The notes beneath the pieces were generated by a model. The model had not been told where the DNA came from. It searched no databases and worked only from the letters and a program-made list of their open reading frames with translations. From positions 62,001 to 126,000 of the forward strand of contig CAMNSD010000008.1 in assembly GCA_946554445.1 (NCBI GenBank): 64,000 bases of DNA, written 5' to 3'. The stretch comes from an uncultured Lachnospiraceae bacterium. Lineage in GTDB: Bacteria > Bacillota > Clostridia > Lachnospirales > Lachnospiraceae. The stretch's first letter is position 1; each line of letters starts with the position of its first letter. Positions 35,591 through 42,563 of the stretch are shown here, one piece after another. The position numbers and the translations under genes were made by a program.

Positions 35591-35971
35591 ATGAACAACG
35601 AGTATGAAGAGAGATATTTTAAGGTATTTTATCACTTTGAAAAGGTGCCAAGATTTATGCGAAAACATATGAGAGAAGAATTTATGAAACATCGAAATGA
35701 GGTTGCGAGGATATTTCGTGAGCATATAAAAGTGGTTAATGATGAATGGACTGTGACGGGAAAAGAGTTTGCGTTCGGAGAATATATTGAAGATATTAAC
35801 CCTGAATATAGTAAGCTCGTATATGATCGTATTCAACCTTTTATAAATGTGGCGAATAAATCGTTCCCATACTGTAAGTATAAAATTGACGAGTATTGTG
35901 ATATTGTAGGGTATCTGCCACTCATTAGAAAATCAAAACTTTGGATTACTTTAGAAGAAATTGAGTCCTAA
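35591..35971 (+). CDS. Hypothetical phage protein, 126 residues
   Basis: Charged, helical N-terminal half (VPRFMRKHMREEFMKHRNEV) and an aromatic C-terminal half. No signal, no membrane segment and no motif I recognise. It ends Ile-Glu-Ser, with the final codons inside the cassette terminator at 35963. Confidence 0.6.
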   Translation: MNNEYEERYFKVFYHFEKVPRFMRKHMREEFMKHRNEVARIFREHIKVVNDEWTVTGKEFAFGEYIEDINPEYSKLVYDRIQPFINVANKSFPYCKYKIDEYCDIVGYLPLIRKSKLWITLEEIES

Positions 35972-35989
35972 CAAGGGCTCTTTTCTTTT
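35963..35989 (+). terminator. Cassette terminator GAGTCC-TAACAA-GGGCTC
   Basis: Identical to the 33484 copy; stop codon in the loop; TTTTCTTTT follows. Confidence 0.75.
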
Positions 35990-36045
35990 CGCAATTTATA
36001 CACGCTCCTTTATGAAAACCATAGACCGAAAGGAGAAAAAGAGGT

Positions 36046-36264
36046 ATGGACGAGATGAATATTATATCAAAATTCACAACGGCGCTTGTGTCGAAAGCAG
36101 CGAAGGTGATTATCAAAAAGAAGTTAGGTGTAGATATGGATATCTGGCTTAAAGAAATGAAAGTCACTGTAAACGACGGAACTACACACGCACATTTGGA
36201 TATTGATGTGGAACTCAGCAAGGAAGAACTCAAAAAAATATTGAAGGGAAGCGGTTTTGATTAA
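36046..36264 (+). CDS. Small hypothetical protein, 72 residues
   Basis: A basic amphipathic N-terminal helix (TTALVSKAAKVIIKKKLG) is followed by a strand-rich part (MKVTVNDGTTHAHLDIDVEL). AAAGGAG lies about 10 bases before the ATG. The helix may attach to membrane or bind nucleic acid; no family recognised. Confidence 0.65.
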   Translation: MDEMNIISKFTTALVSKAAKVIIKKKLGVDMDIWLKEMKVTVNDGTTHAHLDIDVELSKEELKKILKGSGFD

Positions 36265-36271
36265 AAACGAG

Positions 36272-36298
36272 GAGTCCTAACAAGGGCTCTTCTTTTCT
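36272..36298 (+). terminator. Cassette terminator GAGTCC-TAACAA-GGGCTC
   Basis: Same hairpin, here entirely after the stop codon; TTCTTTTCT follows. Confidence 0.75.
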
Positions 36299-36316
36299 GT
36301 TTCGTTATATTTACAA

Positions 36317-36334
36317 CTTCTTTAATGAAAGGAG
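36317..36334 (+). promoter_or_regulatory. Hairpin covering the Shine-Dalgarno of the 36344 gene
   Basis: CTTCTTT-AATG-AAAGGAG, 7 bp with one G-U. Pairing is kept although the 5' arm differs from the type copy. Confidence 0.6.
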
Positions 36335-36343
36335 CGTGATTGT

Positions 36344-36625
36344 ATGAAGATTATAACTATTTGTGGGAGCTATAAGTATAAAACAGAAATGGTAAGTGTC
36401 TATCAGCAGCTTACTGATTTGGGGTTTATTGTGCTATTTCCGGCGATGGGATGTGAACGTCACGACAAGAAATGGTATTTGGAATTGCATACAGAGAAAA
36501 TTGCAATGTCTGACGCCATATTTGTCGTAGACGTAGATTGCTACGTTGGAGAAAGCACAAGGTATGAAATTCGTAAAGCTGAAGAACTTGGTAAAAAATT
36601 ATATTTTATAGCAGCAACAAATTAG
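36344..36625 (+). CDS. Nucleoside 2-deoxyribosyltransferase-like protein
   Basis: 93 residues. A Rossmann-like start MKIITICGSYKYKTEM, DAIFVVDVDCYVGESTRYEIRKAEELGK with the family glutamate in the STRYEI segment, and a short final strand. This resembles minimal nucleoside deoxyribosyltransferase or SLOG-type N-glycosidase folds. A phage version could salvage nucleotides or remove a host nucleotide signal; both are inference. The product is shorter than typical enzymes (about 150). Confidence 0.6.
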   Translation: MKIITICGSYKYKTEMVSVYQQLTDLGFIVLFPAMGCERHDKKWYLELHTEKIAMSDAIFVVDVDCYVGESTRYEIRKAEELGKKLYFIAATN

Positions 36626-36654
36626 GAGTCGTGTAACAGCGGCTCTTTTCTTTT
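36626..36654 (+). terminator. Cassette terminator GAGTCG/CGGCTC
   Basis: GAGTCG-TGTAACAG-CGGCTC then TTTTCTTTT, identical in core to the 33813 copy. It lies between the 36344 gene and the tRNA-like gene. Confidence 0.75.
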
Positions 36655-36680
36655 CGCAAAAATTACACAGCATATTATGA

Positions 36681-36767
36681 GAAACAGTAGCTCAGTTGGT
36701 AGAGCGAATGAGGAATGGTAGTAATTTGCCCCTCATTAGGTCATAGGTTCGAGTCCTATCTGTTTCT
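36681..36767 (+). tRNA. tRNA-like gene with enlarged anticodon arm
   Basis: 87 bases. Acceptor GAAACAG pairs with CTGTTTC; U8-A9; D arm GCTC-AGTTGGTA-GAGC; T arm ATAGG-TTCGAGT-CCTAT; variable loop AGGTC; no encoded CCA. All are canonical. Where a 17-base anticodon arm should lie (36707-36737) there are 31 bases: AATGAGG pairs with CCTCATT (7 bp), enclosing AAT and an inner GGTA/TGCC hairpin with a six-base loop. Removing the 14-base inner hairpin leaves a loop GGAATCC without U33. No normal anticodon can be assigned. It could be a modified tRNA, a decoy or a decayed gene. Confidence 0.7.
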
Positions 36768-36817
36768 CTTTTATTTTTCTACAGCCAAAACAAAAAAATG
36801 AAAGGAGAAAAAGAGGT

Positions 36818-37612
36818 ATGAACAAACTGCAACTGGGACTGCGAAAAGCGTCCCCAACAATCCTAACTTGTTTAGGAGCAATCGGCGTGGTTGGTACTGC
36901 CGTATTATCAGTACAGGCTACACCAAAAGCTATGGTGCTGATTAAAGCTAAGAAAGACGAGGTAAAAACAGATAAGTTGACCCCTCAGGAACTTATAGAG
37001 GCAACTTGGAAGTGTTATATTCCGCCGGTTTTGGTTGGTGCCTCCACAATCGCTTGTATCATTGGTATCGGTGTTTTAGATAAGCGTAATCAGGCGGCGT
37101 TATCCAGCGCCTATGCTATGGTAAACGAATCATACAAGCAATATCGCCAGGCAGCTAAAAAGGTCTATGGGGCGGATGCGGACGATAAAATCTGTGCTGA
37201 AATGGCTAAAGACGCAATGGTGGCTGATGGTGGTTGGGGGTATCAGATATATAACATGGATATGGATACAGAGAGCGAGCGTATTCTGTGCTATGACATG
37301 TTCTCCAAAAGATATTTTAATACGACTATGGCAGCGGTTATTAACGCTCAGTATCATATCAACCGTAATCTTCAGCTCCGTGGATATTGCACTCTAAACG
37401 AGTATTATGAGTTCCTTGGTATTAACGGGATTGAGCTTGGCAACGAGATGGGATGGAATTTACAGGAGATTTATGAGGGCGGCGAAATGTGGCTTGATTT
37501 TGACAATCGAAAAACCGTTCTCGAAGACAATCTTGAATGTGTAATTATTTCAGGATATGAACCGCAGCAGTTTGGAGCGGAATTACTCGAAGAAATAGTA
37601 GGGGAGGATTGA
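36818..37612 (+). CDS. DUF6353-type membrane protein, copy A
   Basis: 264 residues. Two hydrophobic helices (about 13-35, ILTCLGAIGVVGTAVLSVQA; about 70-90, PPVLVGASTIACIIGIGVL) are separated by a charged ATPKAM...KDEVKTDKL segment; the rest is soluble and ends with an EMWLDFDN-type strand. The N-terminal half closely parallels the 39613 protein and, more loosely, the one at 42560. The ATG overlaps the stop of an upstream minicistron (36798). Role unknown. Confidence 0.75.
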   Translation: MNKLQLGLRKASPTILTCLGAIGVVGTAVLSVQATPKAMVLIKAKKDEVKTDKLTPQELIEATWKCYIPPVLVGASTIACIIGIGVLDKRNQAALSSAYAMVNESYKQYRQAAKKVYGADADDKICAEMAKDAMVADGGWGYQIYNMDMDTESERILCYDMFSKRYFNTTMAAVINAQYHINRNLQLRGYCTLNEYYEFLGINGIELGNEMGWNLQEIYEGGEMWLDFDNRKTVLEDNLECVIISGYEPQQFGAELLEEIVGED

Positions 37613-37616
37613 CGTT

Positions 37617-37826
37617 ATGGAAGATACAAAATTAACAAAGCACGATGTTATGGATATTGCAGTAGGTGCTGGGATCATATTTGTAACCGGGCTTATCGCA
37701 TACAAGCTCGGCGTAGACAGCGGCAAAAGGCAGTATCAGAAAACCATGATAAGGCTTGCCAGGAAGAACGGCGAGATATGGCGTATTGTCGATGGAAACC
37801 ATAGACTCACCGTAACATATTTCTAA
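37617..37826 (+). CDS. Small single-TM protein, 69 residues
   Basis: One helix (about 12-31, IAVGAGIIFVTGLIAYKLG) and a basic tail. It starts 4 bases after copy A of DUF6353, with GGGGAGG in the end of that gene, so the two are translationally linked. No family recognised. Confidence 0.65.
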   Translation: MEDTKLTKHDVMDIAVGAGIIFVTGLIAYKLGVDSGKRQYQKTMIRLARKNGEIWRIVDGNHRLTVTYF

Positions 37827-37871
37827 ATCGCAAAATTTACAATCACTATTATGGAAAGGAGGTAACGCTTT

Positions 37872-38039
37872 ATGGGAAAAAGCAGTATCATTAAAGTTCT
37901 TGGAACGGTAGTAACCGTAGTTGGATTAGCGGCGAATTTGTTGTCCGATTGGGTTAAAGACCAGCAGATGAACGAAAAGATCGATGAAAAGGTCAATGAA
38001 GCGATTGCCAAAAGAGATAAAGAAGACGAGGAGTCCTAA
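37872..38039 (+). CDS. Small amphipathic/TM protein, 55 residues
   Basis: Begins MGKSSIIKVLGTVVTVVGLA, a short hydrophobic helix, followed by a charged helix (MNEKIDEKVNEAIAKRDKED). GGAAAGGAGG lies 9 bases before the ATG. It ends Glu-Glu-Ser, with stop codon and last codons inside the terminator at 38031. Function unknown. Confidence 0.65.
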   Translation: MGKSSIIKVLGTVVTVVGLAANLLSDWVKDQQMNEKIDEKVNEAIAKRDKEDEES

Positions 38040-38055
38040 CAGGGACTCTTCTTTT
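38031..38055 (+). terminator. Cassette terminator GAGTCC/GGGACTC
   Basis: GAGTCC-TAACA-GGGACTC then TTCTTTTCT; a perfectly paired variant. Confidence 0.75.
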
Positions 38056-38074
38056 CTGTTTGCAGGAGGATATT

Positions 38075-38377
38075 ATGGACAATCGTGTTACATCGGCTAT
38101 CGAGGATTATATTTATGATTTGACAGATCCTCAAAGAAACTGGCCTGAGTATTATTTCAGGCAAGTAAGTTTTTCAAGATTCGCCGCAGGAGAGATTTTG
38201 AAACTTGTTAAAGAGGCATCGACTTTTCAAGAATCCATTGATGCAGTTGCTGATTTTAGCATTAAGATGAAAAGCTTTGCAATAATGGATCACGATAATA
38301 AGAACGATGCCCAAATTTTCTCTGTGGCATATGAAGTGGCAACTGATATTTTAGACATCCTAAATGCGATGAAATGA
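38075..38377 (+). CDS. Hypothetical helical protein, 100 residues
   Basis: Acidic, all-helical by composition (AIEDYIYDLTDPQRNWPEYY, then ILKLVKEASTFQESIDAVAD). AGGAGG lies 6 bases before ATG 38075. No cysteines, no membrane segment. It stands directly before the two variable-protein genes. Role unknown. Confidence 0.6.
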   Translation: MDNRVTSAIEDYIYDLTDPQRNWPEYYFRQVSFSRFAAGEILKLVKEASTFQESIDAVADFSIKMKSFAIMDHDNKNDAQIFSVAYEVATDILDILNAMK

Positions 38378-38390
38378 AAGGAGAAAAAAG

Positions 38391-38939
38391 ATGAAAGCAT
38401 TAAGAAAACAGGAAGTATCAATTCAGGCAGCAGGTGAGTTTAAGGTTGGCGATCAGATTGAGATCGGAAAGTATACGGCGACCTGTCAGAAAGTTACTAA
38501 AAAGGGGGCGCTCTTTCTTCTGGACCAGTATCTTGATGAGCCTTTTAAGATGAATCGGGAGAACACGAACGAGGGCGGTTATGAGGCAAGTGATTTACGC
38601 ACGGAGCTTCAGAAGAACAGTGTCCTGGCAATTTTTGAGTCCGTCAGGAATATGATGGTTCCTTTTAAGAACGGCGATCTGCTTCGTATCCCGTATGCGG
38701 AAGAATTCTTTGGTGATGTCGATGGTTACGAGTCAAGCGGCAAGAAACAATGGCCTCTTATGACAGACCGCAAGAATCGTATCGCAATCCGCGAGGGCGA
38801 AGCCTATGAGTGGGGATGGTTGCAGAACAAATTAGAGTTTTCTTCGGCTTATTTCGCTCTTGTGCTCAACGGTGGCCATGCGTACTGCGGCTCCGCCTCG
38901 TACTCTTGCGGGGTTCGTCCGGTATTTCGGTTAGGTTAA
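38391..38939 (+). CDS. Variable protein 1, DUF6273/C-type-lectin-like
   Basis: 182 residues. The N-terminal part (FKVGDQIEIGKYTATCQKVT) resembles DUF6273; the C-terminal part ends SCGVRPVFRLG, the typical close of C-type-lectin folds used as variable proteins of diversity-generating retroelements. The last third contains a 27-codon block (38841-38921) homologous to the next gene but differing only at codon positions 1 and 2. The start overlaps the stop of a minicistron (38374). It likely binds a ligand or receptor; no reverse transcriptase is in view. Confidence 0.75.
   Translation: MKALRKQEVSIQAAGEFKVGDQIEIGKYTATCQKVTKKGALFLLDQYLDEPFKMNRENTNEGGYEASDLRTELQKNSVLAIFESVRNMMVPFKNGDLLRIPYAEEFFGDVDGYESSGKKQWPLMTDRKNRIAIREGEAYEWGWLQNKLEFSSAYFALVLNGGHAYCGSASYSCGVRPVFRLG
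38841..38921 (+). other. Variable region 1
   Basis: 27 codons from TCTTCGGCTTATTTCGCT to GGGGTTCGTCCG. Compared with 39461-39541 there are 16 base differences in 12 codons, none at third positions, and the flanks are identical. Every differing column could derive from A in a template. Confidence 0.75.
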
Positions 38940-38942
38940 TCT

Positions 38943-38969
38943 CCGCCCCTTGTGGGCGGTTTTATATTT
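38943..38969 (+). terminator. Hairpin CCGCCC/GGGCGG after variable gene 1
   Basis: CCGCCC-CTTGT-GGGCGG then TTTTATATTTTT. The same hairpin follows variable gene 2. It may terminate transcription, or be the downstream hairpin that retroelement targets often carry. Confidence 0.7.
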
Positions 38970-39013
38970 TTGCGCATTTAACAAACAAATCTAAAATGAA
39001 AAGGAGAAAAATT

Positions 39014-39562
39014 ATGAAGGTAGCAAGAAAGGTGCAGTTCAAAACAAACGAAATCTGCGTAGGAGATCAGATCAATGTAAAGCTTCACGGCTTCGGCAGG
39101 TTTACGGCAACCGCCCAGAAGGTAACGGACAAGGGGATTCTCTTCCTGTTCGATGAGGTCGTTGCCCGGCATCCGATGAATGAATCCAATATCAATAAGG
39201 GCGGGTTCGATGGTTCGGACATGAAACGGTGGCTGAATGAAGTTGTTCTTCGGGCGTTCCCGGATAAGCTGAGAAACAAGGTGACGGAGATCACGCTTCC
39301 TACATACGGCGAGGTATTCGGTCATGACGATTTCTATGAAAACTTTGAGCCGGATAATGACGAGCAGTTTGAGATGATGAAGCGGCGCGGAAACCGTGTC
39401 TGCGACTTTGAAGATGACTGGTGCTGGTGGTGGCTCCGCAATGCTACAAAAGAAAGCGTTTCTTCGGCTTATTTCGCTGATGTGAACAGCTGTGGCTATA
39501 CGGACTACGTCAACGCCTCGGGCTCTGGCGGGGTTCGTCCGGAGTTCTGGCTGGTTAGATAA
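39014..39562 (+). CDS. Variable protein 2, DUF6273/C-type-lectin-like
   Basis: 182 residues, the same length as variable protein 1. The N-terminal half (VGDQINVKLHGFGRFTATAQKVTDKGILFL) is a diverged paralogue. The C-terminus has DWCWWWLRNATKES before the variable block and GGVRPEFWL after it, the hallmark layout of lectin-fold variable proteins. The ATG at 39014 has AAAGGAG 8 bases upstream; the frame is open far upstream into gene 1 but without a plausible start. The ligand is unknown. Confidence 0.78.
   Translation: MKVARKVQFKTNEICVGDQINVKLHGFGRFTATAQKVTDKGILFLFDEVVARHPMNESNINKGGFDGSDMKRWLNEVVLRAFPDKLRNKVTEITLPTYGEVFGHDDFYENFEPDNDEQFEMMKRRGNRVCDFEDDWCWWWLRNATKESVSSAYFADVNSCGYTDYVNASGSGGVRPEFWLVR
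39461..39541 (+). other. Variable region 2
   Basis: 27 codons aligned without gaps to 38841-38921. Differences at codons 7, 9, 10, 11, 13-18, 21 and 23 are confined to first and second positions; third positions are all the same. Many variable codons read AAC or nearby, as expected from AAY template codons. Confidence 0.75.
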
Positions 39563-39565
39563 TCG

Positions 39566-39591
39566 CCGCCCCTTGTGGGCGGTTTATATTT
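39566..39591 (+). terminator. Hairpin CCGCCC/GGGCGG after variable gene 2
   Basis: The same 17-base hairpin core as at 38943, followed by TTTATATTTTT. Together with the preceding GGGGTTCGTCCGG it may form the homing start signal. Confidence 0.7.
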
Positions 39592-39612
39592 TTGAAAGGA
39601 GAAACGTCACTT

Positions 39613-40386
39613 ATGAACACAAAACCACTATCTAAGGCTCTCCGAAATATGGAGGATGCTCTTAGAAAACATAGCCCGGAAATACTTACCGGGATTGGTA
39701 TTGCCGGAATGATTACAACAACAGTTCTGGCGGTACGGGCAACCCCTAAAGCCTTGATTTGTATTGAGGAGAAGAAAGAAGAACTTGAAACGGAGAAGTT
39801 AAGGCCGAAAGAGTTGGTTCTTGCCACATGGAGGTGTTATATTCCTGCAACGGCAATCGGTACGGCATCTATACTTTGCCTCATCGGAGCAAGTTCTGTA
39901 AATGTTCGTAGAAGAGCCGCGTTAGCAACAGCATACAGCTTATCGGAATCAGCATTCCGGGAGTATCAGGAAAAAGTTGTTGAGGCGATAGGCGACAAAA
40001 AAGAAGAAGCTATACGGGACTCGATTGCCAAAGAAAAGATTGAGCAGCATCCCGTAAGCACTCAGCAGGTTATCATAACAGAAAGAGGAAATACACTCTG
40101 CTACGACTCTGCATCTGGAAGATATTTTAGATCGGATATGGAAAAGCTGAAAAAAGCTGAGAATGAACTGAATCGACGGATGCGGGACGAAATGTTTATA
40201 TCCTGGAACGATTTCAATTACGAAGTTGGCCTGCCACATATGAGTATGGGTGATGACCTTGGGTGGAACATCGATACCGGATATTTGGAACTCCGATTCA
40301 GTTCTCAGATTGCTGATGACGGAACACCTTGTCTGGTGATTGATTACCATGTTGAACCCAGATACGATTATCGTAACAACGGCTAA
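39613..40386 (+). CDS. DUF6353-type membrane protein, copy B
   Basis: 257 residues. KHSPEILTGIGIAGMITTTV and the ATPKAL segment match copy A and the 42560 copy; the second helix is AIGTASILCLIGASS. The C-terminal domain ends with LGWNIDTGYLELRF. GAAAGGAG lies 13 bases before ATG 39613, with a TTATATTT motif directly before it. Membrane-associated; role unknown. Confidence 0.75.
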   Translation: MNTKPLSKALRNMEDALRKHSPEILTGIGIAGMITTTVLAVRATPKALICIEEKKEELETEKLRPKELVLATWRCYIPATAIGTASILCLIGASSVNVRRRAALATAYSLSESAFREYQEKVVEAIGDKKEEAIRDSIAKEKIEQHPVSTQQVIITERGNTLCYDSASGRYFRSDMEKLKKAENELNRRMRDEMFISWNDFNYEVGLPHMSMGDDLGWNIDTGYLELRFSSQIADDGTPCLVIDYHVEPRYDYRNNG

Positions 40387-40457
40387 CAGCTCGCAAATTT
40401 TACAAGCACTTTAATGGAGAGAACCACTAAATTTCTATTTTTGAAAGGAGAACAACA

Positions 40458-40742
40458 ATGGAACCTAATGAAATGATGGTAAATGAAGAGGTAGTTGAAA
40501 CAGCAACAGAAGCAACCGAGGAGATCGTGAAGAAGAGTTCTGGTAAGGGATTCAAGATTGCGGCTGGTGTTGGTTTGGCGATTGTGCTTGGCGGGTTAGC
40601 CATTAAGTACGTTGTCATTCCGACAGCAAACAAGATCAAGGCGAAGAAGCAGCAGGACTCTGACGTGATTGACGGTGAGTTTGAAGAAGTGGCTGATGAC
40701 GACACCGAGCAGGGAACCAATGAGGAGAATTCTGAGGAGTAA
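40458..40742 (+). CDS. Single-TM acidic protein, 94 residues
   Basis: An acidic N-terminus (residues 1-25), one membrane helix at about 34-55 (IAAGVGLAIVLGGLAIKYVVI), then a short basic patch and an acidic tail. GAAAGGAG precedes the ATG. No family recognised. Confidence 0.65.
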   Translation: MEPNEMMVNEEVVETATEATEEIVKKSSGKGFKIAAGVGLAIVLGGLAIKYVVIPTANKIKAKKQQDSDVIDGEFEEVADDDTEQGTNEENSEE

Positions 40743-40778
40743 CTGAAGAACAGAATAATAGTCGTTCTGACTGAGGGG

Positions 40779-40809
40779 AAGCATCTGTAACAAGGTGCTT
40801 TCTCTTTTG
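40779..40809 (+). terminator. Cassette terminator AAGCATC/GGTGCTT
   Basis: A 7-bp stem with one G-U, loop TGTAACAA as in the other cassettes, then TCTCTTTTG. Confidence 0.65.
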
Positions 40810-40836
40810 TTGTTTGGAACGGACTGGAGGTGTTTT

Positions 40837-41043
40837 ATGAACAGATATTGTTACAAGGGACCTGTCATGGAATTTGAACAGTGCGTTTCAAATAACTGGG
40901 AAGGGACTACCTATGCCGCATCTGAAAAGAAAGCAAGGAGCAATCTGGCTTATCAATATAAAAGGCAATACAACAAAATAGCCGCAACAAGAATAACTCT
41001 TCCGGGAAAACTGGTTGAGGTTTGGAAAGGAGAAAAATCATGA
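40837..41043 (+). CDS. Small phage protein, 68 residues
   Basis: Begins MNRYCYKGPVMEFEQCVSNN, then EKKARSNLAYQYKRQYN and a final ITLPGKLVEV strand. The pattern is one I associate with small uncharacterised phage proteins that share a YxGPVxxF start. GGAGG lies 7 bases before the ATG. Its stop overlaps the next start (ATGA). Confidence 0.65.
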   Translation: MNRYCYKGPVMEFEQCVSNNWEGTTYAASEKKARSNLAYQYKRQYNKIAATRITLPGKLVEVWKGEKS

Positions 41044-41594
41044 GCAAAATTGATTGTGATTGGATATTTGGTTTTGGGATGATGGTGGCTGGTCTTATCG
41101 GAGTTGGGTACGGACTCGGCGTCCATTGTAAGATGAAAAAGCTTTGCGAAAAGCTGGACACAACGATTGATGATTTGTCGAACGATGTTCCTATTGATAT
41201 TCCAAAAGAGGTTATCGATCAGGCGGTAGAAAGAGCAGCCGAGAGACGGGCTCGTTATGCTGTAGATAACGCCGCGGCAGATATCATCAGTAAAATGAAG
41301 TCTGATATTCACAGTGAAGTATCCTCGGCTGTATCAGATGAGCGCAAGAAGATTTCGGAAAAGGTCACGGATACGATCGCAGAGAGGGTATCTAAGATTG
41401 ATGAGGATGAGCTTCGCAAGGACGTTGTCAATAAGGCAAAGGAACAGATAGCTGCCAAATTTGACAATAAACTTGATGATATTTTAGCGGACTTCAACTC
41501 GAACCTCAGCAATGTTTCGAGAATTTACAGATCTATTGCGCAGACTATCGCCGGAACACAGAATGCGCGGGATGTAATGTTTAAAATGGTGTAG
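41040..41594 (+). CDS. Membrane-anchored coiled-coil protein, 184 residues
   Basis: An N-terminal membrane helix (about 8-29, WIFGFGMMVAGLIGVGYGLG) followed by long helices rich in Glu, Lys, Asp and Ser (VERAAERRARYAVDNAAADI, then AERVSKIDEDELRKDV). Probably oligomeric and facing the cytoplasm. The start overlaps the previous stop, so the two are coupled. Role unknown. Confidence 0.65.
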   Translation: MSKIDCDWIFGFGMMVAGLIGVGYGLGVHCKMKKLCEKLDTTIDDLSNDVPIDIPKEVIDQAVERAAERRARYAVDNAAADIISKMKSDIHSEVSSAVSDERKKISEKVTDTIAERVSKIDEDELRKDVVNKAKEQIAAKFDNKLDDILADFNSNLSNVSRIYRSIAQTIAGTQNARDVMFKMV

Positions 41595-41608
41595 AAAGGA
41601 GAAGAACA

Positions 41609-42235
41609 ATGGAACAGTACGGAGGGAACTCACACAAAATGAAAGATGAGCAAAAAGCTCTCCCCGAGAAATCATCAGAAGAAAAGAAAGTCGGAAAAGT
41701 CATCAGCGGTTCTGCTAAGTCTAAGAAAAAGGGCGAGATGCAGAAATTTGCAGATGTTTTCATTTCGGAAGATGTCGGCAATGTAAAATCTTATATTTTT
41801 ATGGAGGTGCTTGTGCCGGCGGTGAAAAAGGCAATCTCCGACATCGTGACAAACGGCGTTGACATGATTCTTTACGGGGAAACCAGGCAGAAAAAGAATA
41901 CAACAACGAAGGTTTCATACGGGAAGTATTATGGGAACAGCGGAGAGCAGGAACGCCGGAGCAGCAGCTACAGACAGTCCGGGCGAAACGGTTTCGACTA
42001 CGATGAAATTATATTTGAAACCCGTGGTGATGCTGAGTCAGTTCTGGATGCTATGAATGAGATCATCAGCCAGTACGGGGTTGTGAGCGTTGGTGATTTG
42101 TACGATCTTGCAGACGTGTCTACAGATAACTTCGCAGTAAATAAATATGGCTGGACGGATATTGCTGGATGTAAGGCGGTTAGAGTGCGCGATGGTTATG
42201 TTCTTAAACTGCCGAAAGCATACCCGCTGAATTAG
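41609..42235 (+). CDS. Conserved phage protein, 208 residues
   Basis: Basic, low-complexity N-terminus (ISGSAKSKKKGEMQKFADVF), a middle part EVLVPAVKKAISDIVTNGVDMILYGE, and a C-terminal fold with FETRGDAESVLDAMNEIISQYG and VRVRDGYVLKLPKAYPL. Homologues with this order occur in Clostridia phages, as far as I recall. A role near DNA or the membrane is possible but unproven. AAAGGAG lies 10 bases before the ATG. Confidence 0.65.
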   Translation: MEQYGGNSHKMKDEQKALPEKSSEEKKVGKVISGSAKSKKKGEMQKFADVFISEDVGNVKSYIFMEVLVPAVKKAISDIVTNGVDMILYGETRQKKNTTTKVSYGKYYGNSGEQERRSSSYRQSGRNGFDYDEIIFETRGDAESVLDAMNEIISQYGVVSVGDLYDLADVSTDNFAVNKYGWTDIAGCKAVRVRDGYVLKLPKAYPLN

Positions 42236-42248
42236 GAGGAAATGTGCA

Positions 42249-42563
42249 ATGAAACAGGATATTTCTATGATGAAAGAAACCACGTTAAGGCGAGACCAGA
42301 TTTTGGATACTGCCAAGATCATCATCAACGGCGAACGTGAGGGTACATACGGAAAGGCGGAGGACAGCTTTGCCTCTATCGGAGCGCTGTGGAGTGCGTA
42401 TTTGAACTATAATGTCACTCCTACGGACGTTGCCAACATGATGATATTGATGAAGGTAGCTCGTAATGCGTCCGGCGTCTATAAGGAAGACAACTGGATT
42501 GATATTTGTGGATATGCCGCATTAGGCGGAGAAATTCAGGAAAAGGAGAATAAGCAGAAATGA
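42249..42563 (+). CDS. DUF6378 phage protein
   Basis: 104 residues. RDQILDTAKIIINGEREGTYGKAEDSFASI and LWSAYL ... DVANMMILMKVARNASG ... DNWIDICGYAALGGEI are the DUF6378 signature, widespread in phages. Its function is not established. The start has TAGGAGG upstream, and the stop overlaps the next ATG. Confidence 0.85.
   Translation: MKQDISMMKETTLRRDQILDTAKIIINGEREGTYGKAEDSFASIGALWSAYLNYNVTPTDVANMMILMKVARNASGVYKEDNWIDICGYAALGGEIQEKENKQK

Noticed and set aside
36009..36045. A further Shine-Dalgarno hairpin before the 36046 gene
   Set aside because: CTCCTTTATGAAA begins like the others, but the AAAGGAG lies much farther downstream and pairing is poor. The leaders at 37849 and 40404 also fail to pair.
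38810..39013. N-terminal extension of variable protein 2
   Set aside because: The open frame extends into variable gene 1 but has no start signal there; AAAGGAG and ATG at 39014 fit the element's normal starts and give the same length as protein 1.
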